From Myxococcales bacterium (GTDB lineage Bacteria > Myxococcota > Myxococcia > Myxococcales > JAKAPL01): a stretch of 56,199 bases of DNA. The first letter of the stretch is position 1. Every line of letters starts with the position of its first letter. Under the pieces are notes generated by a model. It made no database searches and had not been told where the DNA came from. It saw nothing but the letters and a program-made list of their open reading frames with translations. The stretch lies in NCBI GenBank assembly GCA_021807105.1, contig JAKAPL010000021.1:1-56199 (forward strand), written 5' to 3'. Shown piece after piece: positions 49,321 through 56,199 of the stretch. The position numbers and the translations under genes are program-made.

Positions 49321-49884
49321 TCACCTCACCCGCCGCCGCAGGATCTCCGCCAAGGCGAGGCCCTTCTTCGCGGCGTAGGCCGCGGCGATCGACGAGATCG
49401 AGGCGCCGCTGATCGCGTCGATGTCCTTGCCGACGACGAGGGGGTCGCGGGCGGTCTTGCCGGCGAACTGCCGCCGGAAGCGCCGGTCGTCGATCTCCTT
49501 GCCGTACGGCTCGCGGTAGACGAGCAGTTGGAGGTCCTGCAGGGTCCCGTCCGGGCGGACGCCGACCGCGAAGTCGATCGGGAGGTTCTGGCCCATGACC
49601 GAGAGGAAGACGATCACCCCCAGCGGCGTCGCCGCCCCGCCGTCGCGGCCGGTCTCCCGGTGGACGTCGAGGTAGCGGTAATCGCGCAGCGTCACGCGCC
49701 GGCCGACCCGGCGGGAGAGCTCGTCGAGCTCGGGGCCGGAGAGGCGCAGCAGGCCGGGCGTCCCCGCGGCGTCGGGTCCGAAGAGCGCGCGCGGCGCTTG
49801 CGCTTCGGTGAGAAGCCGCTCGTCGCCGCGCGCGACCGTGGCGCAGAGCAACGCCAGGGTTGCCGCGGGGAGGGCCCGGATCAC
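49321..49884 (-). CDS. Exported FMN-binding domain protein
   Basis: 187-residue protein with a signal peptide (ALPAATLALLCATVARG) and an FMN_bind (NqrC/RnfG-type) domain. The flavinylation motif DAISGASISS lies at residues 156-165, where ApbE would link FMN to a Ser (most relatives use Thr). The GTG at 49884 overlaps the stop of the upstream membrane protein (GTGA). With apbE and that protein it forms a likely periplasmic electron-transfer set. The final partner is unknown. Confidence 0.87.
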   Translation of the reverse strand: MIRALPAATLALLCATVARGDERLLTEAQAPRALFGPDAAGTPGLLRLSGPELDELSRRVGRRVTLRDYRYLDVHRETGRDGGAATPLGVIVFLSVMGQNLPIDFAVGVRPDGTLQDLQLLVYREPYGKEIDDRRFRRQFAGKTARDPLVVGKDIDAISGASISSIAAAYAAKKGLALAEILRRRVR

Positions 49885-50384
49885 GGCGCCGCCACGGGGG
49901 CCTGCCTCCAGAGCCCCACGAACGAGAGGAGCGCCGCCGCGGTCATGCCCGTCCCGAGGAGGAGCCAGCCCGACAAGAGGGCCCAGGCGAAGCTCGCGGC
50001 GAGGTAGCGGATCGCGAGCGGAGAGAAGACGTCGAGGGCCGCGCCGACCCAACAGGCGAGCGTGATCGGCAGGTGGGAGCGACGCCAGACCCCGGCGGCG
50101 AAGAGCAGGTGCGTCAGGATCAGGATCACGACCGGGATCGCGAAGAGGTGGAAGTGGGCGGTCTCGACCAGTTGCCAGAGCGGCTTCGGGAAGCTCATCT
50201 CCTCGGCCGCGCCGCCGCGGTAGTACGCGCTGATGGCCGCGGGCGTGATCCCGACGCGCGCGGCGGAGAGGCCGATGAGCGTCGCGATCCCCGGGAAGAG
50301 GAGCAGGAGGAACGCGGCGTAGGTCACCCGGATCTCCAGGGACGCGGTGGCGAGGCGGAAGCCGGGGCGGGCGAAGGCGCGCAT
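49881..50384 (-). CDS. Four-helix membrane protein, possible b-type cytochrome partner
   Basis: 167 residues with about four membrane helices: YAAFLLLLFPGIATLIGLSA, HLFAIPVVILILTHLLFAAG, ITLACWVGAALDVFSPLAI and AWALLSGWLLLGTGMTAAALL. Histidines in the second helix region (ETAHFHLFAIPVVILILTHL) could bind heme, as in small quinol-side cytochromes that feed flavinylated proteins. That is an inference; no CxxCH is present. It is translationally coupled to the FMN-binding protein gene. Confidence 0.68.
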   Translation of the reverse strand: MRAFARPGFRLATASLEIRVTYAAFLLLLFPGIATLIGLSAARVGITPAAISAYYRGGAAEEMSFPKPLWQLVETAHFHLFAIPVVILILTHLLFAAGVWRRSHLPITLACWVGAALDVFSPLAIRYLAASFAWALLSGWLLLGTGMTAAALLSFVGLWRQAPVAAP

Positions 50385-50410
50385 GGGCGGTGGACTCTAA
50401 CCGGGACCTA

Positions 50411-50597
50411 TTAGGAGGCTGGTATCCAATGGGTGCCGTCGCGAGAGCGCCGAGACCGAGGCGAGACGGGCGCCCGGGGGATGAGCAGGGTCAGACGTAC
50501 TCTCTGCAGCACGTTTTGCGGCGAAGCGACGAGGCCGCCCGTCGCAGCGAAGGGTTCGGCTTTCGCAGCAGGCAGCCATTTAACACCCGCCTCCTAG
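50411..50597. repeat. CTAG-bounded palindrome (family 2), copy d (187 bp)
   Basis: The left end has drifted (TTAG at 50411); the right end is CTAG at 50594-50597. Outer arms GGAGGCTGGTATCCAATGG / CCATTTAACACCCGCCTCC still pair partly, and the centre keeps ACGTACTCTCTGCAGCACGT. On the minus strand its right CTAG gives the TAG stop of the porin-like gene. It separates that gene from the membrane-protein operon. Confidence 0.82.
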
Positions 50598-51925
50598 AAC
50601 AGCCAAGCGATTCCGGAGTCGATCTCGTTGTACGCTTCACCGTCGCCGAGGTATTGCCGGCGGTAGTCGGCCTTGAACGCGATCTCCGGGATCGGCCGGT
50701 ACACGATCCCGACGATGTCCGACCAGCGCTCGTCGGTGAGGACCGCGGAGAAGCCCACCGGCACGCCGGCCTGGGTGTCGACGGCGTCGATCCGATCGAA
50801 GAGCGTGAGCCCCTGCGTCGCGCCGGGCGCGAGCAGGTGCAGGAGATCGTAGGCGGCTTCGACGTAGCCGCCGTACGAGAGGCTCGAGACGGGGCCGTCC
50901 CACGGCACGAGCGTTCCGTTCGCCGCGTTCCAACTCGCCTGAAGCGACCGGTCGAGGGCAGCGGCGTCGCCGATGGTCAGGACGGCCAGCTCGATTCTCC
51001 CCGAGAACCCGCCCAGCCGCGTGCGCGCGTCCACGTCGTACATCCCGAGCGGGACCGCCCCCACGGTGGAGGTCAGCGAGTTTCCGCTCGTCCCCCCGTA
51101 GGCCGCGGCGCCGATCACCGTGCCGAGGATCGGCTCCCAGTCGAGCCGCCCGATGATCGATAGGTCGCCGCCGAAGGCGAGGTCGGCCTCCTGGTGGCCG
51201 TCGAAGAGGTTGTATTGAGCGTTGAACCCGTTCGCGTTGAACGAGGTCCCCGCGTAGACCTGATAGCGCAGCCCCTCGGCGATCTCCCCGAAGAGGCCAA
51301 GCCCGGCCTCGCGCCAGGTCGTGGGGATGATGACCGTGTCCACGTCCGGCCGGTCGACCGCGTTGAAGGTGGTCGGCTCGTGGTAAACATTGATGATCCC
51401 CATCGGCATCAGGATGAGCCCGACGCGGAAGTTGACGGCGTGGGAGGGCAGCCAGTCGAGGAACGCCTGCTCGATTTCCGCCTCGCCCATGTCCGCGGCC
51501 GATGCGACGGCGTGCTCGAACTCGACCTCCGAGTAGAAGCGCAGGTCATCGGTGAAGTCGTGGCCGAAGAAGAGGACGAATCGGCGCAAGTCGATCACGC
51601 TGTTGGGGAGGATGCTCGACGTGTTCCCGTTGCCGCGGTCCTGGAGGTTCGACTGGCTCGTTCCGTTGAGCTTGTTGAATGTCAGCTCGCCGTATCCACC
51701 GAAGGTGCTCTTGGAGACGGGCCGCTGGGGGGACAGCGCGGTCTCGACCATGTCTTCGCGCGGCAGCTCGGTGACCCCGGACGGGTTCGCCGCGGGCGCG
51801 CCCGGCGACGACACCTGGGACGCCGTGCCGCCGTCGGCGGGCGGGAGCTCCTGGGCGAGGGCCGCCGGAGCGAGGAGCAGGAGGACCGCGATCGCAAGAC
51901 GCTGCGAATCATTCTCAGAACCCAT
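50594..51925 (-). CDS. Porin-like outer-membrane protein
   Basis: 443 residues: signal peptide (IAVLLLLAPAALAQE), an acidic linker, then a barrel with alternating strands (FGGYGELTFNKLNG, DLRRFVLFFGHDFTDDLRFY, AGLGLFGEIAEGLRYQVYAG, IAFKADYRRQYL) and a terminal Phe (SGIAWLF). This resembles phosphate-selective or OprP/O-type porins of proteobacteria; no exact family is claimed. ATG 51925 gives a clean signal peptide. MITE copy E sits ~40 bp upstream, in its promoter area; its stop is in palindrome copy d. Confidence 0.8.
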   Translation of the reverse strand: MGSENDSQRLAIAVLLLLAPAALAQELPPADGGTASQVSSPGAPAANPSGVTELPREDMVETALSPQRPVSKSTFGGYGELTFNKLNGTSQSNLQDRGNGNTSSILPNSVIDLRRFVLFFGHDFTDDLRFYSEVEFEHAVASAADMGEAEIEQAFLDWLPSHAVNFRVGLILMPMGIINVYHEPTTFNAVDRPDVDTVIIPTTWREAGLGLFGEIAEGLRYQVYAGTSFNANGFNAQYNLFDGHQEADLAFGGDLSIIGRLDWEPILGTVIGAAAYGGTSGNSLTSTVGAVPLGMYDVDARTRLGGFSGRIELAVLTIGDAAALDRSLQASWNAANGTLVPWDGPVSSLSYGGYVEAAYDLLHLLAPGATQGLTLFDRIDAVDTQAGVPVGFSAVLTDERWSDIVGIVYRPIPEIAFKADYRRQYLGDGEAYNEIDSGIAWLF

Positions 51926-51964
51926 GGCGCGGACCTCATAGCGGCCCCGACCCGAGCGTGTCAA

Positions 51965-52148
51965 CCGGCTTTATCGACGGGACGGCGTCGCGAGGCGTTC
52001 GGGGCCGCAGCCGAGAAGGACGAGCGAGAGCGACGACCGACGAGGCGGGCGACAAGCCCCTCCCCCAGGTCGTCGTAAAGGGGTGGCAAGCCCCCTTCGG
52101 GAGGCGCGGGATCGGACGCCGCCGCAGCCGGACCGTGAATGAGACGGC
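51965..52148 (+). mobile_element. MITE-like element, decayed copy E (184 bp)
   Basis: Imperfect ends (CCGGCTTTATCGAC and GTGAATGAGACGGC), the same internal blocks GAGCGACGACCGACGAGGCG, GGGGTGGCAAGCCCC and GGATCGGACGCCGC, but the segment with one of the two GGGTGGCAAGCC repeats is missing. Flanks are GTCAA and TTCAA, a near-duplication. It lies about 40 bp upstream of the porin-like gene start. Oldest copy by divergence. Confidence 0.8.
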
Positions 52149-52236
52149 TTCAAGGGGCCGCGGCCGGGATCGCCGGTGACGCGCCGGCAGGCCCGCGCTC
52201 CGGAGAGGGCTCCCCGGGCCTGGCTGCGCGACGGGC

Positions 52237-54444
52237 TCAGCCCGCGGCCGGACGCTTGCGACGCGCGCGCCACCGGCCCAGCGGCGCGGGCAGCCACCAG
52301 TTCGCGTCACCGAAGAGCCGCATCGTCGCCGGGACGAGCAGCACGCGGACGAAGGTCGCGTCGAGGGCGACGGCGAGGGCCATCCCGGCGCCCACCGCCT
52401 GGATGAGCACGACCTTCGCGAGGGCGAAGGCCCCGAAGACCACGACCATGATCGCCGCCGCGCTGGTGATGAGCCCCGCCGTTCGCGCCAGGCCGTCGGC
52501 GATCGCGGCGGTGTTGTCGCGGGTCCGCTCCCAGGATTCCGCGATCCGCGAGAGCATCAGGACCTCGTAGTCCATGGAGAGCCCGAAGAGGACGCAGAAG
52601 AGGAGGATCGGCAGCGACGGTTCCACCGGCCGTGGCTCGCGCGCGAAGAGGTGGCCCTCCTGGAAGATCCAGACGAGCGCGCCGAACGAGCCGCCGAGCG
52701 ACAGGAGGTTCATCACCACCGCCTCCAGCGGCAAGGTCGCCGACCCGAGGAGGAGGAAGAGCACGACGGCGGTGACGGCGATCACGAAGCCGATGACCCA
52801 CGGCATCCGCGTGAGGACGTAGGCGGTCGTGTCCACGTCGGAGGCGGTCTGCCCCCCCACGAGGAGCAGCCCGCCGGCCGGAGGCCGCATCCGCCGGATG
52901 GCCCGGACGATGGACTGCGCGCCCTCGGACTCGGCGGGCAGATCGGTGAGGGCGTAGAGGACGGTGGCGTCCCCCCGGACGAGCAGCTTCTTGGCCTCGA
53001 CGAGACCGCCCGCGTAGAACTCGCTCGGCCGGAGCAGCTCGCGCTGGTAGCCGGCGCGGTCGAGGCCCGCTCCCGCGACCACGCTCTCCACCTTGGCGAC
53101 GTGGGGAACGGCCGCGATGCCCCGCGAGAGGTCGTACAGGGCGCCGATTCGCGCGGGGGTCAGCGCCGGCGCGGACGGGAAGCGGACCGCCACCGCGATC
53201 CGCGTCCGCGCCTCCTCCGGAAACGCGCGGGCGAGCAGCTCGTAACCCCTGCGCGCCTCGACGCCGTGGGGCAGCACCCCCACGGCGGCCGTGGCCAGGC
53301 GCAGGTGGAGGAAGGGCGCGCTGATGAAGAGGAGCAGGCCGAGGGTTGGCAGCAGGACGAGGAGCGGCCGCCTCATCACCCGCGCCGCGAGGTCACGCCA
53401 GAACGCCGAGCGGTCCCGGGCCCGGCCGAGCCGGCCCCAGTCGACGCGCGGGCCGAGGACCGAGAGCAGGGCCGGCAGGACGGTGAGCGCGGCCACGACG
53501 GCGAGGAAGACGACGATGGCCCCGCCGATGCCCATCGCCGAGAGGTAGGAGCCACGGAAGAAGAGCAGCCCCGAGAGCCCCGTCGCGACGGCCGCGCCAG
53601 AGAACGCGATGACCGGGCCGACGCGGGACAGCGCCGCGGCGAGCGCCTCTCTCGGCGGGCGGCCCGCCGACAGCTCCTCGCGCCAGCGGCTGACGAGGAA
53701 GAGGGAGTAGTCGATCGCCACCCCGAGGCCGATCAGCGAGCAGACGTTGATCGTGTACTGCGCGATGTCGACAAATCGCCCCAGGACGAGGACCACGGCG
53801 ATGCCGCCCACGACGGCGAGCCCGCCCACGAGGACCGGCAGCAGCGCCGCGAGGAGCGAACGGAAGACCCAGAGGAGCACGCCGAGGGCCAGCGGGAGGG
53901 AGACCGCTTCGGCGCGCTGGAGGTCGCGTTCGAGGGCGCCGTCGAGGCCGTACACGAAGGGCAGGCGTCCGGTGCAGGTGATCGCGAGCAGGGGGGAGGC
54001 GAGCTCGCGGCGCACCTTCGGATAGCGGCGCAGCGCGGTCTTGAAGTCGCCGGCGACGGAGACGAAGGCGAGCGCCGCGCGGGCGGGTCCATTCACCATC
54101 GTGAGGCCCACCGAAGGCTCGGCGTCCTCCGGCGTCACCACGGACGCGACATCCGGGTCCGACCGCAGCGGCCGGAGCGCCTCGTCCATGGCGGCGATGA
54201 AGGCGTCGTCGTTGGGGTCCAGGGTGTTCGATTGGAAGAGGACGACGAGGGTCGTGTCCTGGGGCCTGCCGGCGATAGCGTCCACGATCGCCTGGGCGCG
54301 GTCCGCCTCGAGCCCGGCGATGGTGCCGGTCGTGAGGCGGTTCTCCGAGAAGAGGACGGCGACCGCGAGGAGGAGGAACACGCCCGCCGCCGTGAGGATC
54401 CGGAACCGGTGGCGGTCGATGGCGGCGGCGAGCGAAGCGAACAT
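52237..54444 (-). CDS. RND/MMPL-family membrane transporter
   Basis: 735-residue transporter of the MmpL/HpnN type, exporting lipids or hydrophobic molecules. Two repeats each carry a large periplasmic loop and membrane helices; the TM4-type signatures GVAIDYSLFLVSRWREEL and FGLSMDYEVLMLSRIAESW, with the proton-relay Asp, are present. The N-terminal loop reads DTTLVVLFQSNTLDPNDDAF. The ATG at 54444 has GAGG 7 nt upstream and starts MFASLAAAIDRHRFRIL; the ATG at 54456 is an alternative. It is isolated between repeat-rich gaps. Substrate unknown. Confidence 0.87.
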   Translation of the reverse strand: MFASLAAAIDRHRFRILTAAGVFLLLAVAVLFSENRLTTGTIAGLEADRAQAIVDAIAGRPQDTTLVVLFQSNTLDPNDDAFIAAMDEALRPLRSDPDVASVVTPEDAEPSVGLTMVNGPARAALAFVSVAGDFKTALRRYPKVRRELASPLLAITCTGRLPFVYGLDGALERDLQRAEAVSLPLALGVLLWVFRSLLAALLPVLVGGLAVVGGIAVVLVLGRFVDIAQYTINVCSLIGLGVAIDYSLFLVSRWREELSAGRPPREALAAALSRVGPVIAFSGAAVATGLSGLLFFRGSYLSAMGIGGAIVVFLAVVAALTVLPALLSVLGPRVDWGRLGRARDRSAFWRDLAARVMRRPLLVLLPTLGLLLFISAPFLHLRLATAAVGVLPHGVEARRGYELLARAFPEEARTRIAVAVRFPSAPALTPARIGALYDLSRGIAAVPHVAKVESVVAGAGLDRAGYQRELLRPSEFYAGGLVEAKKLLVRGDATVLYALTDLPAESEGAQSIVRAIRRMRPPAGGLLLVGGQTASDVDTTAYVLTRMPWVIGFVIAVTAVVLFLLLGSATLPLEAVVMNLLSLGGSFGALVWIFQEGHLFAREPRPVEPSLPILLFCVLFGLSMDYEVLMLSRIAESWERTRDNTAAIADGLARTAGLITSAAAIMVVVFGAFALAKVVLIQAVGAGMALAVALDATFVRVLLVPATMRLFGDANWWLPAPLGRWRARRKRPAAG

Positions 54445-54478
54445 GGGCGTCCTCATCAGCGCGGCCTGGGGGCTAGGA

Positions 54479-54681
54479 GGCCAACGCGGCCAGGGAGCCG
54501 GCCGGGCCGCGACGTCCGGATCACCGGACGGCGGTCCTCTGGCGGGGGGAGCCCGGGTGCTGGCGTGAAACGTGCGCGACGACCGAGCCACGCTCCCCCT
54601 GCACCCCCCATCACCCCTCGTCTTCGTAGGAGCGTCCTAAAGTCTTCGCGCGGTATCAACATTCTCAGAAATCTTTGATCA
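54479..54681. repeat. Intergenic repeat family 3, copy 3 (with a ~37-bp insertion)
   Basis: Shared blocks with copies 1 and 2 include GGAGCCC, GCTCCCCCTGCACC, CCCATCACC, AAAGTCTTCGCGCGG and ATTCTCAGAAATCTTTGATCA. Between the GAGCCC and CTCCCC blocks is an extra ~37 bp (GCTGGCGTGAAACGTGCGCG...) absent from copies 1-2, which resembles the sequence right after the palindrome at 44324. The region to 54855 otherwise has no gene. Confidence 0.7.
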
Positions 54682-54855
54682 TACACGGTTCCACTTCGCA
54701 ACCGCCCGACAATCACACGCCGACCGCCTGCCGTCCACGAGCGCTCGGCTCGATCGCGAGCAGCAGCCGAGGGTTTAACCCGTTGAAATCGCGTCCCGCT
54801 GCCCTCGCCCTGGACGTGCGCCACGTCACCCGTAGGGACCTACTCCGAATCTCAG

Positions 54856-55094
54856 CCCGTCTTATTCACGGTACGGCGTAGCGAGGCGTTCGAGACCGCA
54901 GCCGAGAAGGGCAAGCGCAGCGACGACCGACGAGGCGTGCTGAAGCACCTCCCCCCAAGTCGTTTGGAGGGTGGCAAGCCCCCCGCAGGAGGAAGGAGCG
55001 AGCACACCCCCCCATGTCGTGGTAGGGGTGGCAAGCCCCCCCTTCGCAGGCGCGGAATCGGACGCCGCAGCAGCCGGACCGTGAATAAGACGGG
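54856..55094 (+). mobile_element. MITE-like element, copy D (239 bp)
   Basis: Ends CCCGTCTTATTCACGGT and ACCGTGAATAAGACGGG; exact 5-bp duplication CTCAG at 54851-54855 and 55095-55099. Same orientation and internal blocks as copy A, with several single-base losses in the interior. No transposase. Lies just before the minisatellite region. Confidence 0.92.
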
Positions 55095-55157
55095 CTCAGG
55101 TCTGCTCACCGCTCTTGGAGGCGCCGCGCGCGTGCGCTGTTCCACCGCTTCCTAAGG

Positions 55158-55943
55158 ATGTTCGTGGCGCGGAATCCAGATGTCCATCGCCGTTTCCCCA
55201 CACCGTACGACTCTTCCATTCGCTCCATCACTGCCGGTTTGCCGGCGCACGGACGGACGATCGTCCTAGTTCTGGACACCCGCGGGTCTCGAGGAGCGAC
55301 CGCGGGGGTGTCGTCGGGGACGGAGATCGGCGGAGGTGGGAGGATCGGTCGAGGAGGGCGCGCGGTCGATCCATGGGGCGGCTCAATCGCCCGAGGAGAG
55401 GCGACAAACGACCGATCAGCGGGCGCACTCGACCAAGTAGACCGCGCACTCGGCCAAGTAGACCGCGCACTCGGCCAAGTAGACCGCGCACTCGGCCAAG
55501 TAGACCGCGCGATCGACCGAGGAGACCGCGCGATCGACCAAGTAGACCGTGCACTCGGCCAAGTAGACCGCGCGATCGACCGAGGAGACCGTGCACTCGA
55601 CCAAGTAGACCGCGCACTCGACCAAAGAGACCGTGCACTCGACCAAGTAGACCGCGCACTCGACCAAAGAGACCGTGCACTCGGCCAAGTAGACCGCGCA
55701 CTCGACCAAAGAGACCGTGCACTCGACCAAGGAGACCGTGCAATCGACCAAAGAGACCGTGCACTCGGCCAAGTAGACCGTGCAATCGACCAAAGAGACG
55801 GCGCGATCGACCAAAGAGACGGCGTGATCGACCAAAGAGACGGCGTGATCGACCAAAGAGACGGCGTGATCGACCAAAGAGACGGCGTGATCGACCAAAG
55901 AGACCGCGTGATCGACCAAAGAGACCGCACAATCGACAAATGA
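55158..55943 (+). CDS. Candidate heptad-repeat protein over the minisatellite (strand uncertain)
   Basis: One of several open frames. In this frame the 21-bp units read as seven-residue repeats (DQVDRAL, GQVDRAL, DQRDRAI) with hydrophobics at the V/A/L spacing of an amphipathic helix, preceded by a Gly/Ser/Arg-rich segment. TGA stops at 55941 and 55983 fall at the same position of two variant units. After those stops, the same frame continues from GTG 56013 into a helix-like 28-residue repeat (DGSRLLDRLSRDIDR, SRALIDLLSPLF) to the window edge. The codon-aligned antisense frame is open without any stop over the array, so coding cannot be assigned. Confidence 0.3.
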   Translation: MFVARNPDVHRRFPTPYDSSIRSITAGLPAHGRTIVLVLDTRGSRGATAGVSSGTEIGGGGRIGRGGRAVDPWGGSIARGEATNDRSAGALDQVDRALGQVDRALGQVDRALGQVDRAIDRGDRAIDQVDRALGQVDRAIDRGDRALDQVDRALDQRDRALDQVDRALDQRDRALGQVDRALDQRDRALDQGDRAIDQRDRALGQVDRAIDQRDGAIDQRDGVIDQRDGVIDQRDGVIDQRDGVIDQRDRVIDQRDRTIDK

Positions 55944-56018
55944 GAGCTTGCACTCGACCGAGGAGACCGCGTGATCGGCCGATGAGAGCTTGCAACCGAC
56001 CAAAGAGACCGCGTGATC
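55431..56018. repeat. Minisatellite: 28 contiguous 21-bp units
   Basis: The consensus is GACCAAGTAGACCGCGCACT plus C, with substitutions but no insertion or deletion over all 28 units. Variants cluster: GGCCAAGTAG near the start, GACCAAAGAGACGGCGTGAT in units ~18-22, and two AAATGAGAGCTTGC-type units at ~55938 and ~55980. Its multiple-of-3 period and absence of indels are compatible with a coding heptad array. No CRISPR-like spacers. Confidence 0.95.
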
Positions 56019-56199
56019 GACGATTTGTCGCGGCTGCTCGGTCGTTTGTCCCGCGACATCGATCGATCGCGGGCTCTGATCGATCTCTTGTCGCCGCTCT
56101 TCGACGATGGGTCGCGGCTGCTCGATCGTTTGTCTCGTGACATCGATCGATCGCGCGCTCTGATCGATCTCTTGTCGCCGCTCTTCGACGATGGGTCGC
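56019..56199. repeat. 84-bp higher-order repeat continuing past the window
   Basis: Units begin at 56018, 56102 and 56186 with CGACGAT; the period is exactly 84 bp (4 x 21), in register with the preceding 21-bp array. The two full copies differ at six bases, three of them synonymous if read in the plus frame of the array. It is truncated by the window edge. Contains runs of GATCGATCGATCG. Confidence 0.9.

Noticed and set aside
55431..56018. CRISPR array
   Set aside because: The 21-bp units are directly adjacent with no unique spacers, and no cas gene is visible.

Overview
The window is a high-GC (roughly 70%) chromosomal segment, most likely from a Myxococcota/Deltaproteobacteria-type Gram-negative bacterium. 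The evidence is several Cys-rich 'DGG'-rich lipoproteins with clean lipoboxes, a MYXO-CTERM-like tail (GCGC, then a hydrophobic segment, then a basic tail) on the YCF48-repeat protein at 40638-43022, outer-membrane barrels ending in Phe, and the order tRNA-Ser, ffs, dnaX, ybaB, recR. No transposase, phage or CRISPR locus is visible. Most genes are housekeeping or envelope genes.

Layout. 1-1923: rpsB-tsf. 1928-6117 (minus): HD-GYP regulator, 3-methyladenine glycosylase, Tat-exported subunit and GMC oxidoreductase. 6172-10728 (plus): zinc-ribbon protein, serine acetyltransferase, DUF885 metallopeptidase-like protein, transglutaminase-like protein. 10747-14120 (minus): AstD-like dehydrogenase, Cys-rich lipoprotein, Pro/Ala-rich membrane protein. 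14772-19670 (plus): lipoprotein, bioF-bioA-bioD, predicted barrel. 20129-23148 (minus): Tim44-like and TPM proteins, ttcA. 23171-26913 (plus): tadA, two tRNA-Ser, SRP RNA, dnaX-ybaB-recR. 27610-29583: YbgF/CpoB-like lipoprotein and LysM protein. 29611-33376 (minus): ThiO-like oxidase, phosphoesterase, lipoprotein. 33396-37325 (plus): GIY-YIG, TIGR01777 epimerase, CCA/poly(A) nucleotidyltransferase, DusB. 37400-39300: a lower-GC patch with a lipoprotein and a frameshifted gene. 39314-44142: small lipoprotein, CBS protein, YCF48-repeat protein, YbgC thioesterase, SRPBCC protein. 44960-48246: a 60-aa protein and ftsK. 48289-51925 (minus): porin-like protein, membrane protein, FMN-binding protein and ApbE, the last three being a likely extracytoplasmic flavinylation module. 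52237-54444 (minus): MMPL transporter. 55158 to the end: a heptad-periodic minisatellite running off the window.

The most unusual content is between the genes. Three repeat families occupy the gaps. (1) A ~240-bp MITE-like element (five copies) with termini CCCGTCTTATTCAC/GTGAATAAGACGGG; four copies have exact 5-bp target duplications and the fifth a near-match. (2) A ~186-bp long imperfect palindrome (four copies, one with an internal deletion) bounded by CTAG; its terminal TAG is the stop codon of five neighbouring genes. (3) A ~165-bp family (three copies) ending near GATCA. MITE copies sit inside a family-2 and a family-3 copy, so the MITE is the youngest. At the right edge, 28 uninterrupted 21-bp units pass into an 84-bp (4 x 21) higher-order repeat, with several reading frames open.
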